This document shows positions 11,004 to 21,774 of a stretch of DNA of 64,000 nucleotides, piece by piece (within the stretch, counting starts at the first letter, position 1; each line of letters begins with the position of its first letter). The notes beneath the pieces were generated by a model that ran no database searches, was not told the origin of the DNA, and saw only the letters and a program-made list of their open reading frames with translations. Origin of the DNA: Mycocentrospora acerina (taxonomy: Eukaryota > Ascomycota > Dothideomycetes > Pleosporales); the NCBI GenBank assembly GCA_022701365.1, contig JAKUHH010000040.1, positions 620,001 to 684,000 on the forward strand. The letters are read 5' to 3'. Made by a program: the position numbers and the translations under genes.

Positions 11004-11046
11004 CGACGCGCCCCCCCCGTCTCGCGTCGCATCGCATCACTTCGCA

Positions 11047-12909
11047 ATGGCTACCGCCTCTCCCACACCTCTGGGCGGCTCTGCGTATGGGCGCATGCGC
11101 ACCCAGTCTGCTCTCCGCCCACGGCGCGACTCACCACTGTCAGTGCTGGGGCAATCGCAGGGCTTTTCCGCCGACGCGCCCATGATGCAAAGCATCGACA
11201 TTAGCGACAGCTCCGACGACGAAATCCCCCAGCCCATGAAACTCAGTGCCCTGACCACCGCCCTGCTCGCCCAAAACGACGTCACCTCGCCCGAGAAGCG
11301 CAAGCCCAAGCTGAAGATCTCGCGCAGCGGCTCTGGCTCCAACACGCCCGTGCAGGACACTGTCACGCCTGCGCCCAGTCTGCGCATCAAGCGAGTTCCG
11401 TTGAGGGGTGCGCCCATGCGCCGCTTCCGCAGGACACCCCAGAGCGACGAGGAGCATCCGCCCAGCCAGGACCAGGAGAATATGCCCGTCTCGGCTGTCA
11501 AGACACATCCACTAAACGTCCCAGACTCGGTGTTGAAAGTCTCCGGCTCCGTCATGAAGGTTGCAGAGGACCGCCATGTGCGATCCCCCCCACAGACCCA
11601 GTCGCCTATCCAGCGCCAGCAGCAGCAGCAACACCAGGAGAGACCAATGCCGCTGCAGTCCATGGATGCAAACACACCACGCAGGCCCGCACCTCCGCCC
11701 CCGCCGCCAAAAATGTCCGTCTTGGAGACTGCTACCGCCGTTGCAGGTGCTGCTACCACCAAGACAAGAGAACGCAAAAAGAGGAGTACCCTGGCTGTCA
11801 ATGGGAAGCACTACTCGCAGATGGACAGGATTGGGAGGGGAGGTAGTTCCGCAGTCTACCGCGTCATGGCAGAAAATTTCAAGTTACTTGCATTGAAGAG
11901 AGTGAAACTCGAGGACGCAGACGAGGCTGCTGTTCGAGGATACAAGGGCGAGATCGACCTGCTACAAAAACTAAAGGATGTCGACAGAGTCGTCCGACTT
12001 TACGACTGGGAAGTAGACGAGCAGAGGCAGGTCCTCAGCGTGGTAAGCTTATATACCCTGGCTACTCTCACACACGCAAATCACTAACATTCCCAGCTCA
12101 TGGAAATTGGCGAATCAGACCTCGCTCGCATAATAAGAATGAAGTTGGACCCGGCCGACAGTGACGGCAAACTCGACCTCTCCTTTACGCGCTATTACTG
12201 GAAGGAAATGCTCGAATGCGTTGGTGCCGTACACGCCCACGACATTGTACACTCTGACCTCAAACCTGCCAACTTCCTCCTCGTCTCTGGACGCCTCAAG
12301 CTCATCGACTTTGGCATCGCCAACGCCATCGAAGTCGACCACACCATCAACGTGCACCGCGACTCGCATATTGGCACTCCCAACTACATGTCGCCCGAAT
12401 CCCTCGAAGACTCTGCCGGTGGCGCACGTGGACAACTCTCCAATGGCAACGGTGCAAAGGACATGGCACTTGGCAAACCCTCAGACGTATGGAGTCTCGG
12501 CTGCATCCTATACCAGATGGTCTACGGCCGCCCACCCTTTGCCCACATCCCCAACCAAATGGCTCGCGTGCTTGCCATTGTCAACCGCGACTACGCAATC
12601 GACTTCCCTGACCACGGCGTCGGCGACGTGCGTGTGCCCCCCGGCCTGAAATCCACCATGCGCCACTGCCTCGACCGCGACTGCCGCCGCCGCCCCACGG
12701 TTGCGCAACTGCTCGACGAAAGAGACGCATTCCTGTATCCCGACGGTGGGGACGACCTGCGCATTCCCCAGGAGCTGCTCGGCCAGATTATCCAGCGCGT
12801 GGCGGACCGCTTCAGAGACGCGAGTAAGCCGCTGCCGACGGATGATGAGATTCGCCAGTATCCGGCAAGTTTTTACGACAAGATTAGGCAGTTGTTGGAG
12901 AGTGAGTGA
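11047..12909 (+). CDS. mps1: dual-specificity spindle-checkpoint kinase MPS1 (Mph1/TTK)
   Basis: Kinetochore kinase that starts the spindle assembly checkpoint by phosphorylating the KNL1/Spc105 scaffold. Two exons, 11047-12042 and 12097-12909; intron 12043-12096 (54 bp, donor GTAAGC, branch CTAAC, acceptor CCAG) falls within the kinase domain just before LMEIGESDLARI. About 602 aa. The N-terminal ~250 residues are low-complexity with SP/TP sites and a Pro tract. The kinase domain starts near residue 255: glycine loop IGRGGSSAVY, VAIK-type Lys284 (LALKRV), catalytic loop HSDLKPANFL with D386, DFG at 403 and GTPNYMSPE. The HSDLKPANFL and MSPE signatures are typical of Mps1. The N-terminus is shorter than in yeast (764 aa), and no TPR region was recognised. 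Confidence 0.93.
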
Positions 12910-15072
12910 GCGAGTGAATGGTACCTTTACTCACTCGTTCATTCGTACGTTATAGAAGGAGAGGGAAGAGAGGATCTTTTTCTTCTTCTTCCCTCCCTTT
13001 CTCGCCACGGGTGCGACTTTGATCATCTCCCAAACAAAAAGGAGTGCGACTTTTGCATAAACCCCCTCCTCCTCCTCCATTCTCACTCCTACCACACAGG
13101 CGACTCTGTATAAACGCCCTTAATGACTCGATGGAATTGGCCTGGCGTCTTCCCTTTTTCTCTTCCCTTGAAAAAACTCTTCGAAATGGGTTTTCTCCTT
13201 CTCATTTGTCTTCTTGATTGTTTGTATTGCATTGTATCGTATTACATTGCACCCTATTTGGAGTTTCTCTCGCGATATTATCGCCGCTTTTTTCTCGTTT
13301 CATTTTTTTCTCTGGAGCGTTTTTAAGCGTGTGGCTATGTTTTTTTTTGAGGAAGTGTTGTCTTCTTCTTTTCTTTTGTTGGATTGGATTGGACTGGACT
13401 GGACGGGATTGCATAACCAGCATGGTATGGCATGGTATGGTTTCACACATGGCGCTTCATCTTTTTTGACCTTTTTTTGGAGAGAAGGAGAAAAAGAGCG
13501 AGAGAGAGAGAGCGAGAGAGAGAGGTGACTTTGACTTTGCTTGGTCACTTGTTTGTCCACCCATCCGTCCAACTCTCTCTCTCTGTCTCTCTCTGGGTAT
13601 TGAATAACGATTACTACGCGGCGTTTTCCCCTTTTTTCCCCCATCTTGTTTGACAAACTATCAATCAATCAGTCAGTTTGCTAGTCACACAAAAATACCG
13701 TCTTTGTACATATCTACTCGGCCAGTTTCTGGCTTGAAAGAAAAACCTATTTCATCCCCCTACTTGTTCATGTGATTTTTTTTGACATGCTTGGAAGATA
13801 TACACATATGTATGTATGTATGTGTACATGCTTGATCCATATATGTACACACGTCTACAACATGTCAAGCCAACAACATACATACTACAGGTAAACTGAC
13901 CCCCAAAATATTTAGATTTTCTTTGATCTATCCATCTCATATCACACACGTACCTACCCGCCTTACTTGGACGAAACATCATCCGCACCGAATATTCTTA
14001 TTCGTAGCAAAACAAACAACCAACCAGGTCCTTTATCCCCCTCCCTTCTCTCTCTCTATACACTTAATCCCCTGTTAAGTCACCCACACTCCACTCCACT
14101 GCAGCACACACCTCCCCTCAAGAAAAAAAAGCTAAAAAAAAAAATTAAAGTTAAAGTTAAAGCATCACACCATACTGTTGACGTGTACATAAACATGACA
14201 ATAAACTTCCTGAAATCTATATATATATCTATATATCCTACACACAAGCATTAACACCAATCAACCCCCTCCCCTCTCCATTTCTCCACAACTACAACAC
14301 ACCTTGTTGTGTTTTTGATGCTCTTACTTTCGACATCACTTCTAGATTTTTTTTTGATTTCTTTAATAATAGAAGAGTAGAGATGGAGAAAGAGAGAGAG
14401 TACATGTATCGCGTGGCTGTTGATTTGTTGGTTAGTTTGTTGGTTGTATCCGCCCCTCCCCCTCGGCCCCCCCTCCTGCTGGTTCGAAGTCGTGGTAGTA
14501 AGTAAGGAAGTAAGTAAGTAGCTGTAGCCTTAATTGGTGTGGTGTCCCTTTTTCTTCTTCTTCTTTTTTAAATCCCAGAGGAGATTGATCATCGGCTCGA
14601 TACTCTATATATATATATATATATAGGAGTTCAGCGTCACGCTGGAGAGATGACACGTTTTAATCTGGCTGGTTATCAAGGGAAGATGTGGTCGGGGGAG
14701 TAAGAAGGTTCAACGTACATGAATCTCTAATGTGACGATTGGCAATCGAAATCACCAAGGAAAAATTCACTGAACATGGAAACAGCAATCAACACCATGA
14801 GCTATAATATCGTTATATGTTGATGAAATTGATGCTATCTATCATTGATGACTATTGATCAAAGAGATGCACGCCGTCCTAGCGACTAAAAACTCATGAC
14901 TGATCAGGATACAGCTGCCATATATCTCAATAGAGGTCATGCAAACAAAAAATCCAAATTACGATGCGGTCCTACCGCAACCAAGATGGTTGGTGGTCAC
15001 AAGCATCAAAACGCCCCAATCCACAGTACAAGCCTTCGTGTAAATGTTGAAATAAAAGAAAAAGAATCTGCT
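12910..15072. other. low-complexity spacer MPS1 - C2H2 factor
   Basis: No gene seen in 2.2 kb between the ends of two convergent genes. It contains a GGATT/GGACT pentanucleotide array (13380-13409), GA runs (13497-13523), a TATG array (13809-13822), a TA microsatellite (about 14604-14625) and A/T tracts. The composition resembles the 3.1-6.4 kb spacer. Confidence 0.7.
13380..13409. repeat. GGATT/GGACT pentanucleotide array
   Basis: Consecutive GGATT, GGATT, GGACT, GGACT, GGACG, GGATT units read directly. Confidence 0.85.
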
Positions 15073-16923
15073 TCATTGCGGCACATACGAAGCGTCGAAT
15101 TGGAAGTTGTTGATATCGTTGGTCTCGTAGGCGGGGAACGAGCTGGCATCGTACATCATATCACTCATATGCATGTTCAAGCCAAAGTCGATATACGTCG
15201 GGTTAACGGGGACCTGAATCTCCGCCACCTCGGGTATTTGCTGTTGCTGCGACAATGCATACATCTCCGTATCATAAGCAGGCTCGGGAGCGCTGTCCGA
15301 AGCACTCTCGGGTGACTGGGGAACTCGCTTGTTGTCCACTTCCACCTCTTTAATCCAGTTCTGCTTTAGGTATTCCATAGCTGGATGATCGCCACCGCCA
15401 ATGCCTCCACGCTTCTCATCGTTCTTACCCTTCCTTCCTCGCTTACGAGGATGGAAGTGTGCACGACGCAAGTGGGCAGCAGCATTGTAGTACGCACCGT
15501 ATACCTTCTTGTTACGGCAGTGCTTACAGTTGGCGAGAAACTTCTTGTCGGGTGAATAGTCGACACAGATGTAGCCCTTGCGTTTAGAACTATGCGCACG
15601 CGCAACATGACGATCGAGCTCGTGCGTTCCACGAAAGCCGTTAGGCCGTTCGTCGCAATGCATACACATGATTTTCGGGTGGCTGGGTCGTATGTACGCC
15701 GTCTTGGTGAGGACACCAACGGTCTTGGACGATCCGTCCGAGGACTGTATCCGCGTCATCTGACCATTTGATGACGCGAAAATAGCCTCGTCATTGTTTG
15801 AAATTGCTTTTGGGGCAATTTTGCGAGAGGCTGCTTGCGCGTTGATCTCTCGGTCGCGTTGCGATTGGCGAGAGCAATTTGAGGATGACACTGAAGCGTC
15901 GCTCGCGTTGCCCTCGCTGGATGTTGTTGAAGCTGACCTCCGCATATCCTCCGCCAGGTCCAGCTCGTTCTGAGAAGAGGCAAGTGCGTAAGCACTTGCA
16001 GAAACAGAAGGTGCAGTGGAAAAGAAAACTTCACTGGCAGGGCCAGTCAAGGGAATGAAAGAAGAACCATCAACGCAAGTGCTGATGGTTTCTGACTCGC
16101 AAGGAAAAGAAAAACAGCCATCCTCAGAGAGGATAGGCAACATTGAAGAAGAAGACTGAGCACGCAACATGGAAACGTTCTGAAAATTGGGGTTGTAGCT
16201 GCCCTGACGACTCATTGGGTTACCTGGTTGGGTAACAGGAGTCATCAAAGCAGTTGAAGGCGTACTGGGCGAGATGGAGCCATCTGAAGATGTGCCCCAT
16301 CCGGGTGTCAGTTGAACCTGTAGTTGTTGTGATTGCGGGGGAAGGGCAAGGGGAAGGAGGGACGAGCTTTCTGGCTCAACACAGTTGTTGATATATTCAG
16401 CAGGACTGTACTCAACCATACTGCCGGTAGGGAAGGGTACTGGCTGGAGGGACGACACTCTCCGCATCGAAGTACCCGAGCAGAGTGTGTAGTCGGCCGC
16501 CGGTTCCTGTTGCCAGGCGGGGAATGTCGTTACTGATCGATGTAGGTTGCTGTCCTCCCAAGAAGAGGTCGAGGCAGAAACTTCCATGTTGGTGGGGGCA
16601 GACCGGGTGCGATCCATGGTTCCGATGTTGGAGGTCTAGCTAGTGTTAGAAAGGATGATTGTGCACCAAATCTCTGGATTCCATACTGGGAGCTGCATTA
16701 AACTCGACGTGTTGTAGGGCATTGAACGGGGTATTTGGTATGCTAGCGAAGCTTGTGCGGTGTTGTAGGCATTGCTAGACGTCGAAGCGTCCTGGAAGCT
16801 GATTTGCTGTTGTTGCTGTTGCTGCGCGACTGCAAGAAGGGCGTTGCTGTTCCATGGGTCTTGTTGAGCCTGTTCGAGAGCATAGGGATAGGAGTTATCG
16901 CTGTAGGAAAAAGCCATGTCCAT
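15073..16923 (-). CDS. C2H2-type zinc-finger transcription factor (DUF7896-like)
   Basis: Putative nuclear regulator of about 599 aa. Exon 1 is 16923-16687 and exon 2 is 16635-15073; intron 16636-16686 (51 bp, GTATGG donor, acceptor CTAGCTAG). Exon 1 encodes a Gln-rich N-terminus (MDMAFSYSD, then a Q tract). The middle is Ser/Thr/Gln-rich. Near residues 400-470 are two Cys/His modules: CMHCDERPNGFRGTHELDRH, and later a CKHC-containing module with an HLRRAH helix, followed by a basic RKRGRKGK segment. This paired arrangement matches a fungal family I know only as DUF7896; target genes are unknown. The 5' region holds a 9-bp degenerate repeat. A 4-nt-shifted upstream AG (CACTAG) would break the frame. 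Confidence 0.82.
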
Positions 16924-17883
16924 AGCAGCTTATGATTTGATGGTAAAAACAATGATGTTCTTGGTATCAAAACTGCAGGATGACATTGATCAGCAATGAT
17001 GGTCGAGACGGTTCGGCTAGTGCGGGAGATCTTACAGTATGCCGCTCAATAGCTGTCGAGATTGTGGGGATTGTTGAGATGGTCAAGATTGTAAAGATTG
17101 TCAAGACTCTCCAAATTGTAAAAGGTTATCAATGAGAGCGTGAGCAGAAAGGGCCTGGAATGTTAAGACTGGCAACAAGTGAAGAAGGGGCGGCTCAAGA
17201 TGGGCAGGCACGGGGTTTTTGACGTGCACGATGCGCTGGCGTCTCGGAGGACCTCTGACGACTACGGCCCGCGTTGAGCGACGAGACCAGCGCCAAGACA
17301 TATCCGAACAAGGCAGCCCACGTTGGAGATCAATAGCTCTCACCGGATGTTTGATTGGATCCTGAGCACAACAAGGGGTCTTGATTCGCTGCTTCACTTT
17401 CTGCCAGAAGTCCGTTCACTAGACCCATTATTCCTTGTAAGGATCGACCCTATCGTCAGCTCACATCTCGACAGAGGGCAACAAGTTTCTGCACCCCTCT
17501 GGATCTGGCACAATTCGCTGTCAGCGGTAGCATCCGTGTCCACTTGATTTCCTTGTCGTGCGCCATTGCCCTCCGTGGCTGTCATCGAGGCAGACAGCAG
17601 GCAAATGATCAGCAGGTCAACATCCGCCACAGCCTATCGCTGTAGCACAACAGCGCCCTGTCACCCGTTGCGATGTCGCATGTATATCCAATCGTTCTCC
17701 ACATGGAAAGTTACATCACGATCGAACAACAGTCGTGTATCACGAATTGCCTAAAACGGTAATCTCCGAATTTCTACCTTCGCTATGGAGATGACGTCTG
17801 ACGAGTCCTTCATCTCTCCAAGTTTTGCTTTGTTCTTTGCATGGACATGCCTCAATCTGTTACCATGATCCCTCTCAACGCTC
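16924..17883. other. upstream region of the C2H2 factor
   Basis: No gene supported in 960 bp. It lies between the start of the C2H2 factor and the 3' end of the next minus-strand gene. The degenerate 9-bp repeat at 17055-17126 is the only structure noted. Confidence 0.6.
17055..17126. repeat. degenerate 9-bp tandem repeat, about 8 units
   Basis: Units read GTCGAGATT, GTGGGGATT, GTTGAGATG, GTCAAGATT, GTAAAGATT, GTCAAGACT, CTCCAAATT and GTAAAAGGT, in unbroken 9-bp register. Confidence 0.85.
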
Positions 17884-19314
17884 CTAGCTCCCGGCGCTTT
17901 TGAGGAAGGCTGAGCCAGGGATACCTGGTGTCAACAGCCTTCTCCACTTTAGACGCTTGCCCACCGGTGTTACAAGTCGAGGCAGCGAAGCATTAGAAGA
18001 TACTGAAGAGAAGGAGAATTTGGAGGGTATGCGCGTAATATTTGTCGTGCCCAAACCACTTGGAGCACTCTGAGCACTCGAAGGGCTAGAGGGACTTTGA
18101 GGTATTGGCTCTACGGCACTCACAATTCTCGTCCTCTCTAACCATAGAGATGCTCGGTGTTTGAGTCCCTCGTCAAGCCAATATTTGTCCAACGAATCGT
18201 CCGATGTTTCTTCGATAACCCCTAGATCTGCAAAAAACGAGACTATTTCGTCGACTGTCATGAGATCGGAATATCGTTTTGGTTTAGGTTCCGACCCGCT
18301 GTCGATTAGGTCCACAGTAGCGATCGAAAACTTTCGAACCAGCACTGGATGCCTCTCAAGGACGACTGGGCCAGGCAGGTAGAGCCTGCTTTGCTCTCCT
18401 GCGCATATGTTTACTTCATCGTTCTTTCGTTGCAGTGTCTCAAGACTTTGTGTCTCAGGTTGTTGAGGTAGAGAAGACGCCTCTAATGAGTCTCGTATTG
18501 GAGAATTTCTTTCAAATTGTAGGCAAGGAGGTATCGTCCGTGTGATCTGCAGTTCAGACACACCATAAAGTTCTTGTGGTGTAGTCGTCATCGAAATGGG
18601 GGACTTGGAAATTCTCTTCGCATCATAGTTCACGAAACTCGTATCCAATTTCGTTAACTTCTTATACCGAACCGCTCTCTTAATCCTATTTTTCTCGCTA
18701 GCCAAACCCGGCAACTGCAGAACATTCTTCATTCGTGCAGCAATCCTATATCCTTTCACGTTCGGCAGTTGAGGTAACTGCCGTTGCGGTTCGGACCGAA
18801 TTCCTCTAAGAGCACCCTTTTGGGCGGAGAAGTCCTCTCCGTGGCTTTTTCGGCCTTTATTACTTCCTCTGATAGTTCTCAATCGAACCGTTCCTACGCT
18901 GAGAGCTCGTCGCGGCAGCGCCTGTGGTGTGGAATCTAGCAGACAGATCGCACCTGGCAGAGCCGTAAATGCCTTCTTCTGCAACCTAGAGATATCTGTT
19001 TTTGGTCCCAGGTCACTCCAGCTTCTTGTATGTTTTTGAGCACGATTGCTGGAAGGGGACGTGACTCTAATTTCGGGGGCTTTTGGTATTTCTGGCTGCG
19101 TCTGGGTATGTAACAATGGTGAATTTGCAGGACTCTGCGCTACTCTTGTCGAACCAGCATTATCCTCAATGCCATAGGATGAGAGCGGAAAGTGTGGGAA
19201 CCTCCAAAGACCATCCAGTACGCTAATGTCGCTTGTCGGTCGACCCGCAAAGTTTGGCGTCGGAAGGAGTTCATAGGGTATGTCGTAGTAATCTTCTGCC
19301 TTGCGTTCCATCAT
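17884..19314 (-). CDS. hypothetical protein, unrecognised
   Basis: Single open frame of about 476 aa from the ATG at 19314 (MMERKAEDYYDIPYELLP); the frame opens 21 codons earlier at 19377, but MMERK looks like the more natural start. I do not recognise a domain. The protein is Ser/Arg/Pro-rich and largely disordered in appearance, with basic patches (GRKSHGEDF, KNRIKRAVRYKK). One compact acidic-hydrophobic segment near residues 355-380 (SDLMTVDEIVSFFADLGV, followed by a W-rich stretch) may be a short folded or binding element. The C-terminus is basic (GKRLKWRRLL). No transmembrane segment. Probably a fungus-specific regulatory or adaptor protein; function unknown. Confidence 0.65.
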   Translation of the reverse strand: MMERKAEDYYDIPYELLPTPNFAGRPTSDISVLDGLWRFPHFPLSSYGIEDNAGSTRVAQSPANSPLLHTQTQPEIPKAPEIRVTSPSSNRAQKHTRSWSDLGPKTDISRLQKKAFTALPGAICLLDSTPQALPRRALSVGTVRLRTIRGSNKGRKSHGEDFSAQKGALRGIRSEPQRQLPQLPNVKGYRIAARMKNVLQLPGLASEKNRIKRAVRYKKLTKLDTSFVNYDAKRISKSPISMTTTPQELYGVSELQITRTIPPCLQFERNSPIRDSLEASSLPQQPETQSLETLQRKNDEVNICAGEQSRLYLPGPVVLERHPVLVRKFSIATVDLIDSGSEPKPKRYSDLMTVDEIVSFFADLGVIEETSDDSLDKYWLDEGLKHRASLWLERTRIVSAVEPIPQSPSSPSSAQSAPSGLGTTNITRIPSKFSFSSVSSNASLPRLVTPVGKRLKWRRLLTPGIPGSAFLKSAGS

Positions 19315-20107
19315 GACTGCCTGATGTTTGGAGTCACTAGAACCAGTCAAGAGCAAAGTTTCTCGACATATGATCAAAGATATGTAGTGATGCTAAAGTA
19401 TCCATTCCTTCTGTTCTCATCGCTGCCAGATATCTCTGTTGTTGAATACAGACACGCGACAGAATATTCGCATACCGAAATAACAAAGAGGGCCATGTAT
19501 GTGGCTTAGCCCCAACACAACCCTTGGTGAACCATCATACAGGGATGTCCAACAACCCTGAACAATGCGGAATTTAAGGGTGTAAATGATATCGGCTGAT
19601 CAATTGTGGCCCAAAACAGAAAAATTCAAATAATTTAAGAACACGTTTGACTTCGTGGAGCATGGTAGTTTCTCCTTGCATATGAATGAATACGAGCCGC
19701 TCAGCCACCGATGTACAGCACAAAGATTGATGACGCTTGACAGATGTACATTCCGGTATGAATATCATTTCTTTTTGTAAATCCTTATCTTTCTCACCGC
19801 AGCTTGCTAAATTTCTGCCCTCTCTATCTTGATGCATTTTTGTGTGTGCGTATTCTTGTTCACCTCTAACCTTTAGTGCGCTAACCCAATTAAAATATTG
19901 CCGCAAGAACGTGCAACGAATTAACTCCAAACTCAAACTCCTGTGTGCGATACTCAGTTTCCTCTTGTTTGCACCTAACAATAGGGGTTATAGCTTACTA
20001 CAAATTGTCTTAGCTTTTTAGATACCTTGACTGATATCAAATTCGAGGTCTGGCTCAAAACTCAAGACCAGAGTTTTGATCCGAGTAGACGCATTTGCTG
20101 TGAACTA
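19315..20107. other. spacer hypothetical - PFA4
   Basis: AT-rich, 793 bp. A 135-codon minus-strand frame at 19574-19981 has no recognisable features. No gene is supported. Confidence 0.55.
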
Positions 20108-21576
20108 CTAGTTATTGTAATAGTCCGCTGCTGATATCGATGCAGCTTTCCTTTTAGCAATTAACTCGCTCAACGGAATGTCATCTTCTTGTTCATCGTA
20201 AAATTCAACATCCTCATCGACGCCAAAGTCTTGCAACCGCTCGCCCTCGGAGTTCCTCCATCCTTCCTCGCCCTCTCCATCTTCGTAGTTCTTCCTTCCC
20301 TCGTCTTCGTCTTCGACTTCACTGTCGTTCTCGTATTCATCGATATCGTTATACTCGTCTTCTTCGTTGGTTCTTTCTATAGGTCCTTTCGCTTCTATCC
20401 GTTCAATAAAAGGCTTTCGTCTCCGCACCACATCTTCTGCTTGCCGCTCTTTAAAGGCTGCAATGGTGTCTGCAGTCGAGAGATTGGAATCTTGGTATGT
20501 GAACGCATCAGCGTTAACTGCGGTAGCGTGGCGGCGGTAGGAACGATCTGGATCTGGAGGCGGCCAAGTGGTAGATGCATCTTCAAAGCCGTTGACTGGA
20601 AAAGAGAGGGTAGATGAGATAGTGGGAGTTGGACAGAATGGATTAAACCACATGATGGGCTTCTTTCGTTAGATTTAATCATTTTGGTCTGGATAAGAAG
20701 GTAAACATACATTGGCAGTTCCCATGCCTTGAACTATGTTGCTCAGAATCCCGATATCATAGGGAAATTCTTGCTTCTTAATGCGTACTTGCACGCCATC
20801 TGGACCTTCCAAGTATCCGCCGAAATGCCGAGCGCGGCGTAAAAGGGTATGGTGTCGTTCAATCTCCCAGCCCTCTATTGTGGTGGTGTTGACAGCTAGA
20901 ATCCAGATGTTCCTGAGCAGCAGAATGGCGAGTGCAAACAACGTAATGGAGTTTGCCATGAAAGTAACGAAAAGGTGCCCAAATTGGAATACATTAGGGC
21001 CAAGGTAAGAAGGTAGATCTCGATCGCTCCAGAGATATGAGATACGAACAAACAGGAGGTATTCAAGTACCGAGAGACCGACAGTGGCATATAAGAGGAA
21101 GCGGATGAAGTGTGGGAAAGTAGTATATGAGACGCAATTTGCCGTCCAGGGACAATGGTGATCCATTTTAGGAACACACCTGTAAAGTGTCATCAGTATT
21201 TAGCTCGACATAGCTCGAAATATGGGGATGAAAAACTGCTGAGATACCTTTTGCACTGTTTGCAATGATGAGCCCTTGGCGGTTTCGCTGCATCGCATCT
21301 TCGGCACCATTTCTTACTCTTCCCAGCGCTCTCACCGACTCGGCTTTGCTTCTCGCCTTCCTCTGGGCCAGCCCTGTTCTCGGGTATAACTCCAGGGTTA
21401 ACAAAAACCGACTTGGTATACGTAATAAGGACGAGTATTATGAATACATTCGCGGTGATGAGCTCGTTCTTCGTTGGGGGCCCGGGTTCAAGGTACATCA
21501 TCAACCATTGTGATGGATAGGCTAGGAAAACTATTAGGCCATACACGAAAGGAACGGCGAATTCCGAGAGCTCCAT
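20108..21576 (-). CDS. pfa4: DHHC palmitoyltransferase PFA4
   Basis: ER membrane protein S-acyltransferase; in yeast Pfa4 palmitoylates chitin synthase Chs3. Three exons: 21576-21248, 21179-20711 and 20659-20108; introns 21180-21247 (68 bp) and 20660-20710 (51 bp). About 449 aa. There are two N-terminal transmembrane segments, then the Cys-rich CRRCDAAKPPRAHHCKQCKR stretch joined across intron 1 to CVPKMDHHCPW with catalytic DHHC at residues 116-119. Two more membrane segments follow, and then TTIEGWEIERH, which corresponds to the TTxE motif. After intron 2 comes a cytosolic tail with WPPPDPDRSY, typical of fungal Pfa4, and a long acidic stretch. Intron 2 ends in AAGAAG, a tandem acceptor that would add or drop one Lys. 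Divergent from ALG12. Confidence 0.93.
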
Positions 21577-21774
21577 TGTGAGAAGCTGTGTCTTGGGAGG
21601 GAAAGCGTGAAGGTGTCGAGATGGCAAGTGGGTCAATCAGGAGACGGCACGTGATTGGCTGGCTGACGTATGGGAGCTCCACACGACGACTTCTTTCGAC
21701 TGCTGCTCCATCGACTACTACGCCGCCATCTCAACGACGAAGGGCTTCTAAAGCCCATCAAAACTGTAGATGCC
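21577..21774. promoter_or_regulatory. short bidirectional promoter PFA4 / ALG12
   Basis: Only 198 bp separate the two divergent start codons, so the two ER genes probably share control elements. No TATA box was recognised. Confidence 0.6.

Larger units (their letters stand above)
10068..11046. other. spacer PTC7-MPS1 with tandem repeats
   Basis: No gene seen. An AATAAA at 10298-10303 lies about 230 bp after the PTC7 stop and could be its polyadenylation signal. The 71-bp repeat block at 10517-10740 sits in the middle. The last 250 bp are GC-rich and end in a TATA-like box ahead of MPS1. Confidence 0.65.

Noticed and set aside
11037..11801. 254-codon frame antisense to MPS1
   Set aside because: Cys/Trp/Ser-rich shadow of the Pro/Gln-rich N-terminal MPS1 coding sequence.
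14141..14162. TTAAAG repeats that look telomere-like
   Set aside because: Only three units and not the fungal TTAGGG sequence.
19574..19981. 135-codon minus-strand frame between the hypothetical gene and PFA4
   Set aside because: No recognisable feature; AT-rich spacer composition.
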